From NCBI GenBank assembly GCA_948467395.1, contig CAOKDX010000010.1:1-64000 (forward strand): DNA of 64,000 bases. Reading direction: 5' to 3'. Both the position numbers and the translations under genes were made by a program. The notes under the pieces are model-generated. The model worked only from the letters and a program-made list of their open reading frames with translations. It was not told where the DNA came from and did not search any database. Of the stretch, positions 25,073-33,695 are shown piece after piece (the first letter of the stretch is position 1; each line of letters starts with the position of its first letter). This stretch comes from an uncultured Clostridia bacterium. Its GTDB lineage: Bacteria > Bacillota > Clostridia > Lachnospirales > Lachnospiraceae.

Positions 25073-26449
25073 TTATGATTCCTGGAGATATTTGGCATTG
25101 GCGGCGATAACCTCCCGCATTGCCTCTTCTCCCGGCGCGCCGATGGTATTTCTTTTTTCTACGCAGGTTCTCATGGAAATTGCCTCATATATATCTTCCT
25201 CAAAAACCGGTGAAATGTGCTGGTATTCTTCCAGCGGAAGTTCATCCAGGGAGATGCCCCTGTCAATGCACAGAAGCACCAGCCGGCCAATGATTCCGTG
25301 GGCGTCCCGGAAGGGTACGCCGTGGTTTACCAGATAATCAGCGGCGTCTGTTGCATTGGTGAAGCCGTTTTTGGCACTGGATTCCATGACGTCCCGGTTG
25401 AACTTCATAGTATCCAGCATTCCCGTAAAAAGAGCCAGACAGCCTTTCACGGTGTCCATGGCATCGAAGGTCAGTTCCTTGTCTTCCTGCATATCCTTGT
25501 TGTAGGCTAAAGGAAGTCCCTTCATCGTTGTCAGAAGGGAAATCAGCGCTCCGTAGACACGTCCGGTCTTGCCCCGGACCAGTTCGGCGATATCTGGATT
25601 TTTCTTCTGCGGCATAATGCTGGAGCCGGTGGAGTAGGAGTCGTCAATCTCCACAAAGCGGTACTCATTGGAATTCCAGAGGATAATTTCCTCACAGAAG
25701 CGGCTCATATGCATCATTATCGTAGAGAAGGCGCTGAGCAGCTCGATTAGGTAATCTCGATCCGACACGGAATCCATACTGTTCCATGTGGGCCCGTCGA
25801 ACTTCAGGAGAGAGGCGCTGTAATTCCGGTCCAGGGGATAGGTAGTGCCGGCAAGGGCCCCGGCTCCCAGGGGACAGTAATTCATGCGGTCATAGATATC
25901 CCGCAGGCGGCTGCGGTCGCGGCGGAACATTTCAAAATAGGCGCCGAAATGATGGGCCAGCGTTACCGGCTGCGCTTTCTGCAGATGGGTGAAGCCCGGC
26001 ATAAAGGTACTTAGGTTCTCGGACATGATCCGGTGGATCACTTCCATCAGCTCTTTCAGCAGATCATTGATCATCACGATCTCATCCCTTGTGTACAGCT
26101 TCATATCCAGTGCCACCTGATCATTCCGGCTGCGTCCGGTGTGAAGCTTCTTGCCGGGCTCCCCGATGCGCTGTATAAGAGCTGCCTCCACGAAACTGTG
26201 TATATCCTCTGACTCGCCGGTAATGACCAGGGTGCCATTTTCAATATCTGCAAGAATCCCCTGAAGCCCACCGGTGATGGCGTCCTTTTCCTGTTCTGTC
26301 AAGATTCCCTGTTCTGCCAGCATTGTCACATGGGCGACACTGCCCAGTATATCCTGTTTGTAAAATTTCTGGTCATAAGAGATGGATGCATTGAAATTAT
26401 GCACCAGTTCGTTTGTTTCCTTTGTAAATCGTCCTCCCCAGAGTTTCAT
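25073..26449 (-). CDS. argH: Argininosuccinate lyase
   Basis: This 458-residue fumarase/aspartase-superfamily enzyme cleaves argininosuccinate to arginine and fumarate. The signature SSIMPQKKNPDIAELVRGK around residues 275-295 contains the catalytic serine loop. 'TGRSRNDQVALDMKLYTRD' (~105-123) and 'GFTHLQKAQPVTLAHH' (~150-166) are also present. Length is standard. ATG 26449 follows aatggaggataccT. No argG is adjacent; argF lies at 43085 in the window, so arginine synthesis is dispersed. The upstream gap is shared with the divergent CPBP gene. Confidence 0.96.
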   Translation of the reverse strand: MKLWGGRFTKETNELVHNFNASISYDQKFYKQDILGSVAHVTMLAEQGILTEQEKDAITGGLQGILADIENGTLVITGESEDIHSFVEAALIQRIGEPGKKLHTGRSRNDQVALDMKLYTRDEIVMINDLLKELMEVIHRIMSENLSTFMPGFTHLQKAQPVTLAHHFGAYFEMFRRDRSRLRDIYDRMNYCPLGAGALAGTTYPLDRNYSASLLKFDGPTWNSMDSVSDRDYLIELLSAFSTIMMHMSRFCEEIILWNSNEYRFVEIDDSYSTGSSIMPQKKNPDIAELVRGKTGRVYGALISLLTTMKGLPLAYNKDMQEDKELTFDAMDTVKGCLALFTGMLDTMKFNRDVMESSAKNGFTNATDAADYLVNHGVPFRDAHGIIGRLVLLCIDRGISLDELPLEEYQHISPVFEEDIYEAISMRTCVEKRNTIGAPGEEAMREVIAANAKYLQES

Positions 26450-26518
26450 AGGTATCCTCCATTTCTGATTAACAATAACTCAATAGTATCATTTCGGAAG
26501 AAAATTGGCAATAGAAAA

Positions 26519-26547
26519 TTGACCGCGGCGGTGGAAAGTGATAAAAT
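26519..26547 (+). promoter_or_regulatory. Promoter of the CPBP protease gene
   Basis: TTGACC (26519-26524), 17-base spacer, TAAAAT (26542-26547), 32 bases before the start codon. Confidence 0.6.
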
Positions 26548-26578
26548 ATGGATGAATGACGATGACTGGGAGGTAGAG

Positions 26579-27463
26579 ATGAAAAATAAAGGGAAGGCAC
26601 TGGCCTGGGTAGCTTTATACGCGGGCATTGGACTGGCACTGCAGTTAGTCATGGGATTCGTCCTGGCGGGTACTATTTACGGAATTGCGCTGTCAGAGGG
26701 TTTTTTCAGGGATCCGGATGTGATGCTGGAGCTGTTTGAACTGGCTATAGGATCCGGACTGCAGTCAGGCTCCGTATCCATTAGCGCGGCTGTTGCCATG
26801 GCGGTAACCGCATTGTGTGATTTTATCATGCTGGTGCTGTTCGGCCTGTGGTATTATTTTAGAGAGAGCAAATATCCGTTTCGTCCGAATTACCGCAAGG
26901 CATTCCGGCCAGCCAATGTATTGGCGGTATGCGGCATTGCTTTTTTCGGACAGTTTGCCACCAGTCTTGTTCTGGCGGGATTTCAGATTTTGTTTCCCTC
27001 CGTGTTCCAGCGGTATGAAGAACTGGCGCAGTCCTTTAATCTGGATACCATCACGCCGCTGCTGATGATCTTTATAGTGGGCCTGCTGGGGCCGCTGGCG
27101 GAAGAGATGCTGTTCCGTGGGATGATCTATGGCAGGCTGCGGCGGGCTTTTTCTGTGTGGCCGGCGGCCATTATATCCGCCGTGCTCTTCGGCCTGTTTC
27201 ATGCCAATTGGGTTCAGGGTGTCTATGCGGCATTGTTTGGAGTGGTGCTGGCATATATATATGAAAAGACACAGACAATATGGGGAAGCTGTCTGCTCCA
27301 TGTGGTATTTAATTCCATTTCCTATCTGGTGGAGTGGGTGATGGGACTGATCCCGGGGGATTCCATCGCTGTGGGAATCGTTATGCTGCTGTTTGAGATA
27401 GCCAGTGCCGTACTGGTTATCCTGCTTATAAGGAGATTTCGGAACGAGACACGGACCGCCTGA
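26579..27463 (+). CDS. CPBP-family intramembrane glutamic/metallo-protease
   Basis: This 294-residue membrane protein has about eight hydrophobic segments and the Abi/CAAX-prenyl-protease-2 motifs: Glu175-Glu176-x3-Arg180 in LAEEMLFRG, His208 in LFGLFHAN, and His241 plus Asn245 in LLHVVFN. These residues form the membrane-embedded active site. The bacterial substrate is unknown; some homologues process or protect against peptides. The start at 26579 has gggaggtagag upstream; the longer upstream frame overlaps argH and is rejected. Confidence 0.88.
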   Translation: MKNKGKALAWVALYAGIGLALQLVMGFVLAGTIYGIALSEGFFRDPDVMLELFELAIGSGLQSGSVSISAAVAMAVTALCDFIMLVLFGLWYYFRESKYPFRPNYRKAFRPANVLAVCGIAFFGQFATSLVLAGFQILFPSVFQRYEELAQSFNLDTITPLLMIFIVGLLGPLAEEMLFRGMIYGRLRRAFSVWPAAIISAVLFGLFHANWVQGVYAALFGVVLAYIYEKTQTIWGSCLLHVVFNSISYLVEWVMGLIPGDSIAVGIVMLLFEIASAVLVILLIRRFRNETRTA

Positions 27464-27504
27464 TGGGACCGCCGGTATTGTGTCCCGGACGGTCTGCGGA
27501 GTAC

Positions 27505-27533
27505 TTGACTTATGCCGGGGACTTCGATATAAT
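27505..27533 (+). promoter_or_regulatory. Promoter of the lytic transglycosylase gene
   Basis: TTGACT (27505-27510), 17-base spacer, TATAAT (27528-27533), 43 bases before the start. Confidence 0.75.
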
Positions 27534-27575
27534 ATTACGTAGTCTATTTTTGGGGATTGAGAAAGGAGCGGGAAT

Positions 27576-28433
27576 ATGTCAACGCTGGTTGTACAGGATG
27601 TGACAAATACATCCATGGCGGCCTCATCATCCATGGAAGCCGGTCACAGATTGCAGTCCTCTATCACTCCTTTTAAGAAGGTATTAAAAAAGGAAGTGCA
27701 GAAGCAGGCTTCGGCTCTTCAGAAGGCAGACAAAAGTGAATCTGCGCCGGCAGCCGCCGAACCTTCCACAGGGCGGACAGAGGCCGGGAAGACTTCTCTG
27801 AAGGATATATTTAAGCGGGCATCAGAAAAATACGATATATCCTACGATTTTCTGATAGCTGTGGCGAAGGCGGAATCTGATTTTAATACGAAGTGCGTTT
27901 CTTCAGCTGGTGCAAAGGGGATCATGCAGATCATGCCAAATGAATGCAGGGAATTTGGCGTCACGGATCCTTTCGACGCCGAACAAAATATTATGGCGGC
28001 GGCGAAGCTTCTGAAGGCGCATCTGAAGAAGTTTAACGGCGACTTTACCCTGGCGGCAGCGGCATACAATGCCGGCAGCGGTACAGTGAAAAAATACGGC
28101 GGGGTACCGCCCTATAAAGAGACTCAGACGTATGTGAAGCGCATCCGCAAGTTTATGTCAGAAGGGGTTACAGTTCCGGACCGGAAGGTGAAGGTCAGCG
28201 ACAGCAGCAAATATACAGGCAGCGGCGGGTCCACTTCAGCAGAGGCCAAGAAGCCAGACGGCGCGTCCGGGTCTGCGGGGACGCTTCCGGCAGGATTTGA
28301 TACCGGAAAAGCGGCGACGGAGAGCGATCTTGAAAAAATACTGATCACGGTTGGAACCGGTGAGGACAAAGTGACCATGACATACGGTGCTTATTTACGA
28401 TATCTGGAACTGGGAACTACCGGTGTTGGATGA
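27576..28433 (+). CDS. Lytic transglycosylase (SLT domain) without signal peptide
   Basis: This 285-residue protein has an SLT-type peptidoglycan lytic transglycosylase domain at residues ~73-190: catalytic Glu100 in [20 protein letters not shown] at 112-121 and [15 protein letters not shown] at ~166-180. It cuts the MurNAc-GlcNAc bond to form 1,6-anhydro ends. The N-terminal 70 residues are polar ([20 protein letters not shown]...) with no Sec signal or membrane helix, and the tail is Ser/Gly/Lys-rich. Export by a non-Sec route, for example the flagellar secretion apparatus, is possible but unproven. ATG 27576 follows gaaaggagcgggaat. The pyrophosphatase gene follows after 19 bases. Confidence 0.85.
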   Translation: MSTLVVQDVTNTSMAASSSMEAGHRLQSSITPFKKVLKKEVQKQASALQKADKSESAPAAAEPSTGRTEAGKTSLKDIFKRASEKYDISYDFLIAVAKAESDFNTKCVSSAGAKGIMQIMPNECREFGVTDPFDAEQNIMAAAKLLKAHLKKFNGDFTLAAAAYNAGSGTVKKYGGVPPYKETQTYVKRIRKFMSEGVTVPDRKVKVSDSSKYTGSGGSTSAEAKKPDGASGSAGTLPAGFDTGKAATESDLEKILITVGTGEDKVTMTYGAYLRYLELGTTGVG

Positions 28434-28452
28434 GAGGAGAATGGAGGACGAC

Positions 28453-28998
28453 ATGAATATCTGGCATGATATAAGCAGGGAAAGAATCTCCCCCACGGAT
28501 TTTGTAGCGACGATAGAGATATCTAAGGGGAGCAAGAAGAAATATGAACTGGATAAGGAGACTGGACTGATTATATTGGACCGTATCCTGTACACCTCTA
28601 CACACTATCCGGCGAATTATGGTTTTATACCGAGAACGCTGGGAGACGATAAAGATCCTCTGGATGTGCTGGTGATCTGTTCGGAGGACATTGAACCGCT
28701 GTCACTTGTCCGCTGTTATCCCATTGGCGTTATGTACATGCTGGACAACGGCGCCAATGACGAAAAGATTATTGCCATTCCCTACAATGATCCGATGTAT
28801 AACTACTGCACGGACATATCCCAGCTGCCGAGCCATACATTTGAGGAGATCCAGCATTTTTTCAGTATATATAAGGATCTGGAGAAGAAGGAGACCGCAG
28901 TGAAGGAATTTGACGGGCCGGTGGAGGCTGTCGCCGTTATCGAACAGTGTATCCGAAATTATGAAGAAAAATATGGCGGCCGCAGCGCAAATAAGTGA
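28453..28998 (+). CDS. ppa: Inorganic pyrophosphatase, family I
   Basis: This 181-residue soluble pyrophosphatase hydrolyses PPi from biosynthetic reactions. The metal-binding signature [10 protein letters not shown] (about residues 63-73), the N-terminal block [14 protein letters not shown] and the [15 protein letters not shown] segment are all present. ATG 28453 has GGAGG 5 bases upstream; ATG 28441 is too near its own GAGGAG. Length matches family I enzymes. Confidence 0.94.
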   Translation: MNIWHDISRERISPTDFVATIEISKGSKKKYELDKETGLIILDRILYTSTHYPANYGFIPRTLGDDKDPLDVLVICSEDIEPLSLVRCYPIGVMYMLDNGANDEKIIAIPYNDPMYNYCTDISQLPSHTFEEIQHFFSIYKDLEKKETAVKEFDGPVEAVAVIEQCIRNYEEKYGGRSANK

Positions 28999-29037
28999 GC
29001 GAATGAATAAAATAGGATATATGGAACGGAGGTGTTG

Positions 29038-29343
29038 ATGATGGGAGACGAATTTGATCTTATGGTGGATGATCCGGCGGCTATGTACTGCGAGGAGTGC
29101 AGCGGCAGAATGCAGAATAAGGGAAGCGGACGGTTTGTCTGTGTGGACTGCGGCTGGGAACATCTGACGGATTTCGGCATCGTAAAAAAGTATCTGGCAG
29201 AAAACGGACCACGCAATGCCATGGAGGTTTCCAAGGAGACCGGTGTGAATCTGCCAACGATACAGCGGCTGCTCCGTGAGGGGCGTCTGGAAGCACTGGA
29301 TGCAGAAACAGAGTATCAGCTCTGGTCGTCACCGTCAAAATAA
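29038..29343 (+). CDS. Zinc-ribbon plus HTH protein
   Basis: This 101-residue protein begins with a zinc ribbon: CEEC at ~17-20 and CVDC at ~34-37. It continues with a winged-HTH-like region (AMEVSKETGVNLPTIQRLLR) and an acidic end. This combination resembles the YvyF/TIGR03826 'flagellar operon protein' design, though sequence similarity is limited, so the flagellar link is only a suggestion. ATG 29038 has CGGAGG 5 bases upstream; GTG 29032 and ATG 29041 are alternatives. It is separated from ppa by 39 bases and converges on the DUF4364 gene. Confidence 0.7.
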   Translation: MMGDEFDLMVDDPAAMYCEECSGRMQNKGSGRFVCVDCGWEHLTDFGIVKKYLAENGPRNAMEVSKETGVNLPTIQRLLREGRLEALDAETEYQLWSSPSK

Positions 29344-29392
29344 CATATTTCCGATGGCGGCTGCTGGAAAGATCCGGCGCCGCCGGGTTAAT

Positions 29393-29923
29393 TCAAGGAT
29401 TCATTGGAGTGAGAAGCTGTACCATTGCCTGTCGGTACAGCTTCTCACTCTGCATTTTCCAGTTTTCACATACTCTTATGGCGTCGGCCTCTGTGGCAAC
29501 ATCCAGTTCCAGACGGAAGAGGATATGGGTGCCCTCCCGCAGAGTGCAGGAAGCGAGATAAGTGCCCTCCCGTGTGCGCTGGTAATCGCTGATCAGGGAA
29601 CTCTTCTCCAGGATTTCATATTTTTTCTCTGTCAGGTATTCGTCGATTTCCTGTTGGATCTCCGGGGACAGCAGGGAACCAAAGGATTCCAGTGTCTCCC
29701 GTCCTGTCTCTGTCAGCAGATAGCAGGACTGGTGGTAAGTGGCATCTTCCTTGATCAGATCCCCCTGCACCAGATCCCCGAAGGCACTGAGTATGGTGAA
29801 ATAATTTGTATAACCGTGGTCGGTGACAAAATCAAAGATAATTCCCTGCGGCAGGGGTGTGCGCACCCTGTTCAACATATATAATACGATGAGTTTATAT
29901 ATATTTACCGGTTCACTTGCCAT
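29393..29923 (-). CDS. DUF4364 family protein
   Basis: This 176-residue protein of the Clostridia-specific DUF4364 family begins MASEPVNIYKLIVLYMLNRV and contains YTNYFTILSAFGDLVQGDLI, a winged-helix-like start followed by an alpha/beta domain. It may be a transcription regulator, although no member is well characterised. ATG 29923 follows ggaaggtcaaa; the longer start at 29941 is less well placed. It is the last gene of a minus-strand operon, overlapping the radical SAM gene by 11 bases. Confidence 0.87.
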   Translation of the reverse strand: MASEPVNIYKLIVLYMLNRVRTPLPQGIIFDFVTDHGYTNYFTILSAFGDLVQGDLIKEDATYHQSCYLLTETGRETLESFGSLLSPEIQQEIDEYLTEKKYEILEKSSLISDYQRTREGTYLASCTLREGTHILFRLELDVATEADAIRVCENWKMQSEKLYRQAMVQLLTPMNP

Positions 29924-30884
29924 TTTGACCTTCCTTTCCATTCAGTGGCTGTCCTGCGGTCTGTCCCTGGAAGACACACTGTTCTTTCATTTTTCTGTGA
30001 AGAGTATTGAGGACATTTCTCTTATGTCTGCTCCAGAGAGGTGCCAGCAGAAGCTCTCCGGGTCCGTCGCCGGTGAGACGGTGGATCACCATCTCTTCCG
30101 GGAGAAGGCGGATTGCCGATATGATCCAATCCAGGTATTCCTCCATTGTCAATGTGGAAAACATCCCGTTCTGGTACTCCCATGCCAGATCCGTTCCCTC
30201 CAGTACATGGAGGAGCTGGAGCTTGATGCCGTCGGAGCCACATGTTACAGTATGCGCCACAGTCTGCAGGAAATCTCTTTTATTCTCCTGGGGGAGTCCG
30301 GCGATAACGTGAGTGACAACTTCAAGACCTGCCTGTTTCAGGGATTCTACAGCTGTATCGTATACTTTTGTACAATATCCGCGGCGGATCTGGCAGGCAG
30401 TCGTATCATGCATGGTCTGTAGTCCCAGTTCCACCATGACAGGCTTGCTTTTATTGCATGACGCCAGAAGGGAGATCACCGGATCCGGCAGGCAGTCCGG
30501 CCGTGTGGCCACAGACAGCATGACGATATCCGGGTGGGACAGTGCCTCCCGGTACAGGGGTTCCAGTATTTCTACAGGCGCATAGGTATTGGTAAAGGAC
30601 TGGAAGTAGGCGATAAAGCGGCGTCCGGTCTGCTTCCTGCGGGAGATAAAACGAATCCCGTCGTCGATCTGGCGGGTGATGGAGAGCTTTTTACTGGCAG
30701 CGAAGTCACCGGAGCCGGCGCCGCTGCAGAAAGAACATCCCCGGGTATCCAGAGTGCCGTCACGGTTTGGGCAGGTCATGCCGCCCTCCAGAGCCACCTT
30801 ATAGACCTTTTCTCCAAAGCGTTTCTTCAGCTCATAGTCAAGGGAGTGGTAGGGTCTGCCGTCCCACTGGCGCAGGTCAGTCAT
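29913..30884 (-). CDS. TIGR01212 family radical SAM protein (YhcC-like)
   Basis: This 323-residue radical SAM enzyme has the atypical cluster motif Cys-x9-Cys-x2-Cys in GMTCPNRDGTLDTRGCSFC (the family form of TIGR01212/YhcC) instead of CxxxCxxC. It also has YFQSFTNTYAPVE and the C-terminal 'LLHVLEGTDLAWEYQNG' region. It should bind a 4Fe-4S cluster and S-adenosylmethionine; the substrate is unknown. It overlaps both the malic-enzyme gene upstream (8 bases) and DUF4364 downstream. Confidence 0.9.
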   Translation of the reverse strand: MTDLRQWDGRPYHSLDYELKKRFGEKVYKVALEGGMTCPNRDGTLDTRGCSFCSGAGSGDFAASKKLSITRQIDDGIRFISRRKQTGRRFIAYFQSFTNTYAPVEILEPLYREALSHPDIVMLSVATRPDCLPDPVISLLASCNKSKPVMVELGLQTMHDTTACQIRRGYCTKVYDTAVESLKQAGLEVVTHVIAGLPQENKRDFLQTVAHTVTCGSDGIKLQLLHVLEGTDLAWEYQNGMFSTLTMEEYLDWIISAIRLLPEEMVIHRLTGDGPGELLLAPLWSRHKRNVLNTLHRKMKEQCVFQGQTAGQPLNGKEGQNGK

Positions 30885-32031
30885 GGATCAGGGCTTTTAC
30901 GGCAGAACTGACTACCTCGGCAACTCTCGGATCAAAGGCCTCTGGCATAATGTTCTCCTCGCTGAGGTCGCTGTCTGGTACAAGGGAGGCTATGGCTTCT
31001 GCGGCGGCAAGTTTCATCTCCTCGGTAATCTGAGAGGCACGTCCCTCCAGCGCCCCCTTAAAGATACCGGGGAAGGCCACCACATTGTTTATTTGGTTGG
31101 GAAAATCCGAGCGTCCTGTTCCCACGATCCGGACTCCGGCTTTTTTTGCCAGATCTGGCATGATTTCCGGAACAGGGTTTGCCATGGCAAACAGGATAGC
31201 GTCCCTGTTCATGGACGCCGCCATTTCCTCTGTGACGATGTCCGGTGCCGAGACTCCGATAAAAATATCGGCTCCCTTCATGGCGTCTGCCAGGCTGCCC
31301 TCTCTCCCGTTCAGATTGGTGAGATCCATCATTTCCTTCTGCATCCAGTTCAGGTGTGTGGATTTTTTACTGAGAATGCCGGTAATATCACACAGGGTCA
31401 CATCCCGGAAGCCGTAGCGAAGAAGCAGCCGGCTGATGGCGATGCCGGCAGAGCCGGCGCCGTTGACAACGATCCGGCAGGCCTCTTTCTTCTTGCATAC
31501 CACCTTTAGGGCATTGATGATACCGGCCAGGACGACAATGGCCGTTCCGTGCTGGTCATCGTGAAATACCGGGATATCCAGCAGCTCCTTGAGCCGGGAT
31601 TCAATCTCAAAACAGCGGGGTGCACTGATGTCCTCGAGATTTATGCCGCCGAAGGCAGGGGCGATGTTCACCACCGTGCGGATGATTTCTTCGGTATCCT
31701 GTGTGTCAAGGCAGATGGGAAAGGCGTTCACACCTCCGAATTCCCGAAATAAAACAGCCTTGCCCTCCATCACCGGCATGGCGGCCTCCGCACCGATATT
31801 CCCAAGTCCCAGTACGGCGCTTCCATCGGACACGACGGCAACGGTATTTGCTTTCATTGTATATTGATAAGCCTCTTCTTTATTCTCTGCTATGATTTTA
31901 CACGGCTCTGCCACTCCCGGGGTATAGGCTATGGCGAGATCCTCTCTGGACCGGACCCGGCACTTCGGTATGGTATCGATTTTGCCATTCCATTCCGCAT
32001 GTAATCTGAGAGCCTCTTCTTTCTGTGTCAT
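30877..32031 (-). CDS. NAD(P)-dependent malic enzyme
   Basis: This 384-residue short-form bacterial malic enzyme decarboxylates malate to pyruvate. The N-terminal block 'REDLAIAYTPGVAEPC', the catalytic Lys/Tyr region, 'FGGINLEDISAPRCFEIE' with metal ligands and 'DDQHGTAIV', and the Rossmann motif NGAGSAGIAI are present. It lacks the phosphotransacetylase extension of MaeB-type proteins. Cofactor preference cannot be judged. It is the first gene of a three-gene overlapping minus-strand operon with its own promoter (32077-32105) and the site atggaggaattataaa. Confidence 0.94.
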   Translation of the reverse strand: MTQKEEALRLHAEWNGKIDTIPKCRVRSREDLAIAYTPGVAEPCKIIAENKEEAYQYTMKANTVAVVSDGSAVLGLGNIGAEAAMPVMEGKAVLFREFGGVNAFPICLDTQDTEEIIRTVVNIAPAFGGINLEDISAPRCFEIESRLKELLDIPVFHDDQHGTAIVVLAGIINALKVVCKKKEACRIVVNGAGSAGIAISRLLLRYGFRDVTLCDITGILSKKSTHLNWMQKEMMDLTNLNGREGSLADAMKGADIFIGVSAPDIVTEEMAASMNRDAILFAMANPVPEIMPDLAKKAGVRIVGTGRSDFPNQINNVVAFPGIFKGALEGRASQITEEMKLAAAEAIASLVPDSDLSEENIMPEAFDPRVAEVVSSAVKALIHD

Positions 32032-32076
32032 TTTATAATTCCTCCATTCTTCCTGCCTTTCATCACACTATTCCCT

Positions 32077-32105
32077 ACTATACCATCTTTAATAGGATAA
32101 GACAA
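32077..32105 (-). promoter_or_regulatory. Promoter of the malic enzyme operon
   Basis: On the minus strand TTGTCT (32105-32100), 17-base spacer, TATAGT (32082-32077), 46 bases before the start. The 185-base gap to the plus-strand gene at 32217 otherwise holds no recognised feature. Confidence 0.6.
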
Positions 32106-32216
32106 TATTTTTCTCTTGTGTTTTGTTCATATATTGAGTTATGATAAGGATAGTTCAACGGTGGTTCAGACTGGCGCCGTTAAGCTAAGGCGAAAAAGAT
32201 TGAAAGGAGTCTTCCT

Positions 32217-33443
32217 ATGACTTATGAAGAGGCATTGCGCAAGCTGTCCCCGGCGGGACAGGAGCAGCTGTTACAATATTATGGAGAACTGACGCAGGAG
32301 CAGAGGGATCGTCTGCTGGAGCAGATCGCGGCACTGGATCTGTCCCTGCTGGAGCTGGTAGAGGACGGGGTGGTGGAGCCCTCTAAGGGCAAGCTGGAAC
32401 CCCTGGGGGCCGTGACGCTGGAGCAGATCAGGGAGAAGCGGGAGATGTTTGAAGAAAAGGGGCTGGAGGCCCTTCGGGCGTGCAAGGTGGGAGCGGTGCT
32501 CCTGGCCGGCGGACAGGGAACGCGCCTTGGCTCGGATAAACCGAAGGGGATGCTGAATGTGGGGATACACAGGGAATTATATCTCTTTGAACAGCTGATC
32601 CGCAACCTGATGGAGGTGGTTCACAGGGCCGATGCCTGGGTGCCTCTTCTGGTGATGACAAGCCAGAAGAACGATAGGGATACCAAAGATTTTTTCAGAG
32701 AGCATGACTATTTTGGATACAATCCGGATTACGTGTTTTTCTTTGTGCAGGATATGGCTCCCTCTGTCAGTTATGAGGGAAAGATTTATATGGAGGACAA
32801 AGACAGGGTCTCCGCGTCGCCCAACGGAAACGGCGGCTGGTTTTCATCTCTGGCGGGAGCGGGACTTCTCGGGAAGCTTAAGGAACTTGGCGTAGAGTGG
32901 CTCAATGTTTTCTCGGTGGACAATGTCCTTCAGAAGATAGCCGATCCGGTCTTTGTGGGGGCGGTACTCGATGCCGGCTGCGTATGCGGCGCCAAGGTGG
33001 TGTCGAAGGCCGGGCCGGATGAGAAGGTAGGCGTTCTGTGTCTGGAGGATGGGAAACCGTCTATCGTAGAATACTATGAAATGACGGATGAGATCAGAAA
33101 TTCCCGCGGGCAGGATGGAAGGCTGCTCTATAATTACGGGGTGATCCTGAACTACCTGTTTGATATCACTACACTGACCAGGATAATGAATGAGAATATG
33201 CCCGTGCACATTGTGGAAAAGAAGATACCGCATATCGACAGCAGCGGGGGGCCGGTGAAGCCGGAAGAGCCAAACGGATATAAATTTGAGACCCTGATCC
33301 TGGATATGATACACATGATGGAGAACTGCCTTCCCTTTGAGGTAGACAGACGGAAGGAATTTGCTCCCATTAAGAACCGTACCGGTGTGGATTCGCTGGA
33401 CAGTGCCAGAGAGCTGATGAGAGAGAACGGAATCGAATTATAG
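32217..33443 (+). CDS. UDP-sugar pyrophosphorylase (UDPGP type)
   Basis: This 408-residue protein belongs to the eukaryote-like UDPGP family (UDP-GlcNAc/UDP-glucose pyrophosphorylase) and not to the GalU type. The nucleotide-binding loop LLAGGQGTRLGSDKPKGM lies at ~98-115, with further blocks VMTSQKNDRDT, SPNGNGGWF (uridine/sugar contact) and KFETLILDMI near the end. It makes UDP-activated sugar from UTP and sugar-1-phosphate for envelope glycans. Sugar specificity is uncertain. Ribosome site gaaaggagtcttcct. A terminator follows directly. Confidence 0.9.
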   Translation: MTYEEALRKLSPAGQEQLLQYYGELTQEQRDRLLEQIAALDLSLLELVEDGVVEPSKGKLEPLGAVTLEQIREKREMFEEKGLEALRACKVGAVLLAGGQGTRLGSDKPKGMLNVGIHRELYLFEQLIRNLMEVVHRADAWVPLLVMTSQKNDRDTKDFFREHDYFGYNPDYVFFFVQDMAPSVSYEGKIYMEDKDRVSASPNGNGGWFSSLAGAGLLGKLKELGVEWLNVFSVDNVLQKIADPVFVGAVLDAGCVCGAKVVSKAGPDEKVGVLCLEDGKPSIVEYYEMTDEIRNSRGQDGRLLYNYGVILNYLFDITTLTRIMNENMPVHIVEKKIPHIDSSGGPVKPEEPNGYKFETLILDMIHMMENCLPFEVDRRKEFAPIKNRTGVDSLDSARELMRENGIEL

Positions 33444-33468
33444 GGGGGAGCAGCCCCCCTTTTTTCTT
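33443..33468 (+). terminator. Terminator overlapping the UDPGP stop codon
   Basis: GGGGGG (33443-33448) pairs with CCCCCC (33454-33459), followed by TTTTTTCTT. Confidence 0.88.
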
Positions 33469-33500
33469 ATGGGAAAGCTTGCTCCGCATCGGAAAAGTAG

Positions 33501-33529
33501 TTGACTGCTGCTTTTTTTTTCGCTATAAT
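33501..33529 (+). promoter_or_regulatory. Promoter of rho
   Basis: TTGACT (33501-33506), 17-base spacer with a T-run, TATAAT (33524-33529). The ~160-base leader to the start codon is long and may serve autoregulation; it contains a small GCTGC/GGC-rich hairpin near 33596-33612. Confidence 0.75.
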
Positions 33530-33695
33530 GATGACATATTGATTTAATTTCATTTTGTGCCCGGTTTCAGAAGGGTTATGATTCTAAACTGTTATGCTGC
33601 TTTCGGCGGCATCACTACATGTAAAAGTCAATGATTCAGATTTTTCCAACCGAATTAGTTCAATACTTGAAAGAGGTAAAGAAAGGAAGCAGAAT

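Noticed and set aside
26765-27634. A 289-codon minus-strand frame
   Set aside because: It is antisense to the CPBP protease and runs into the start of the transglycosylase gene; composition is typical of a shadow frame.
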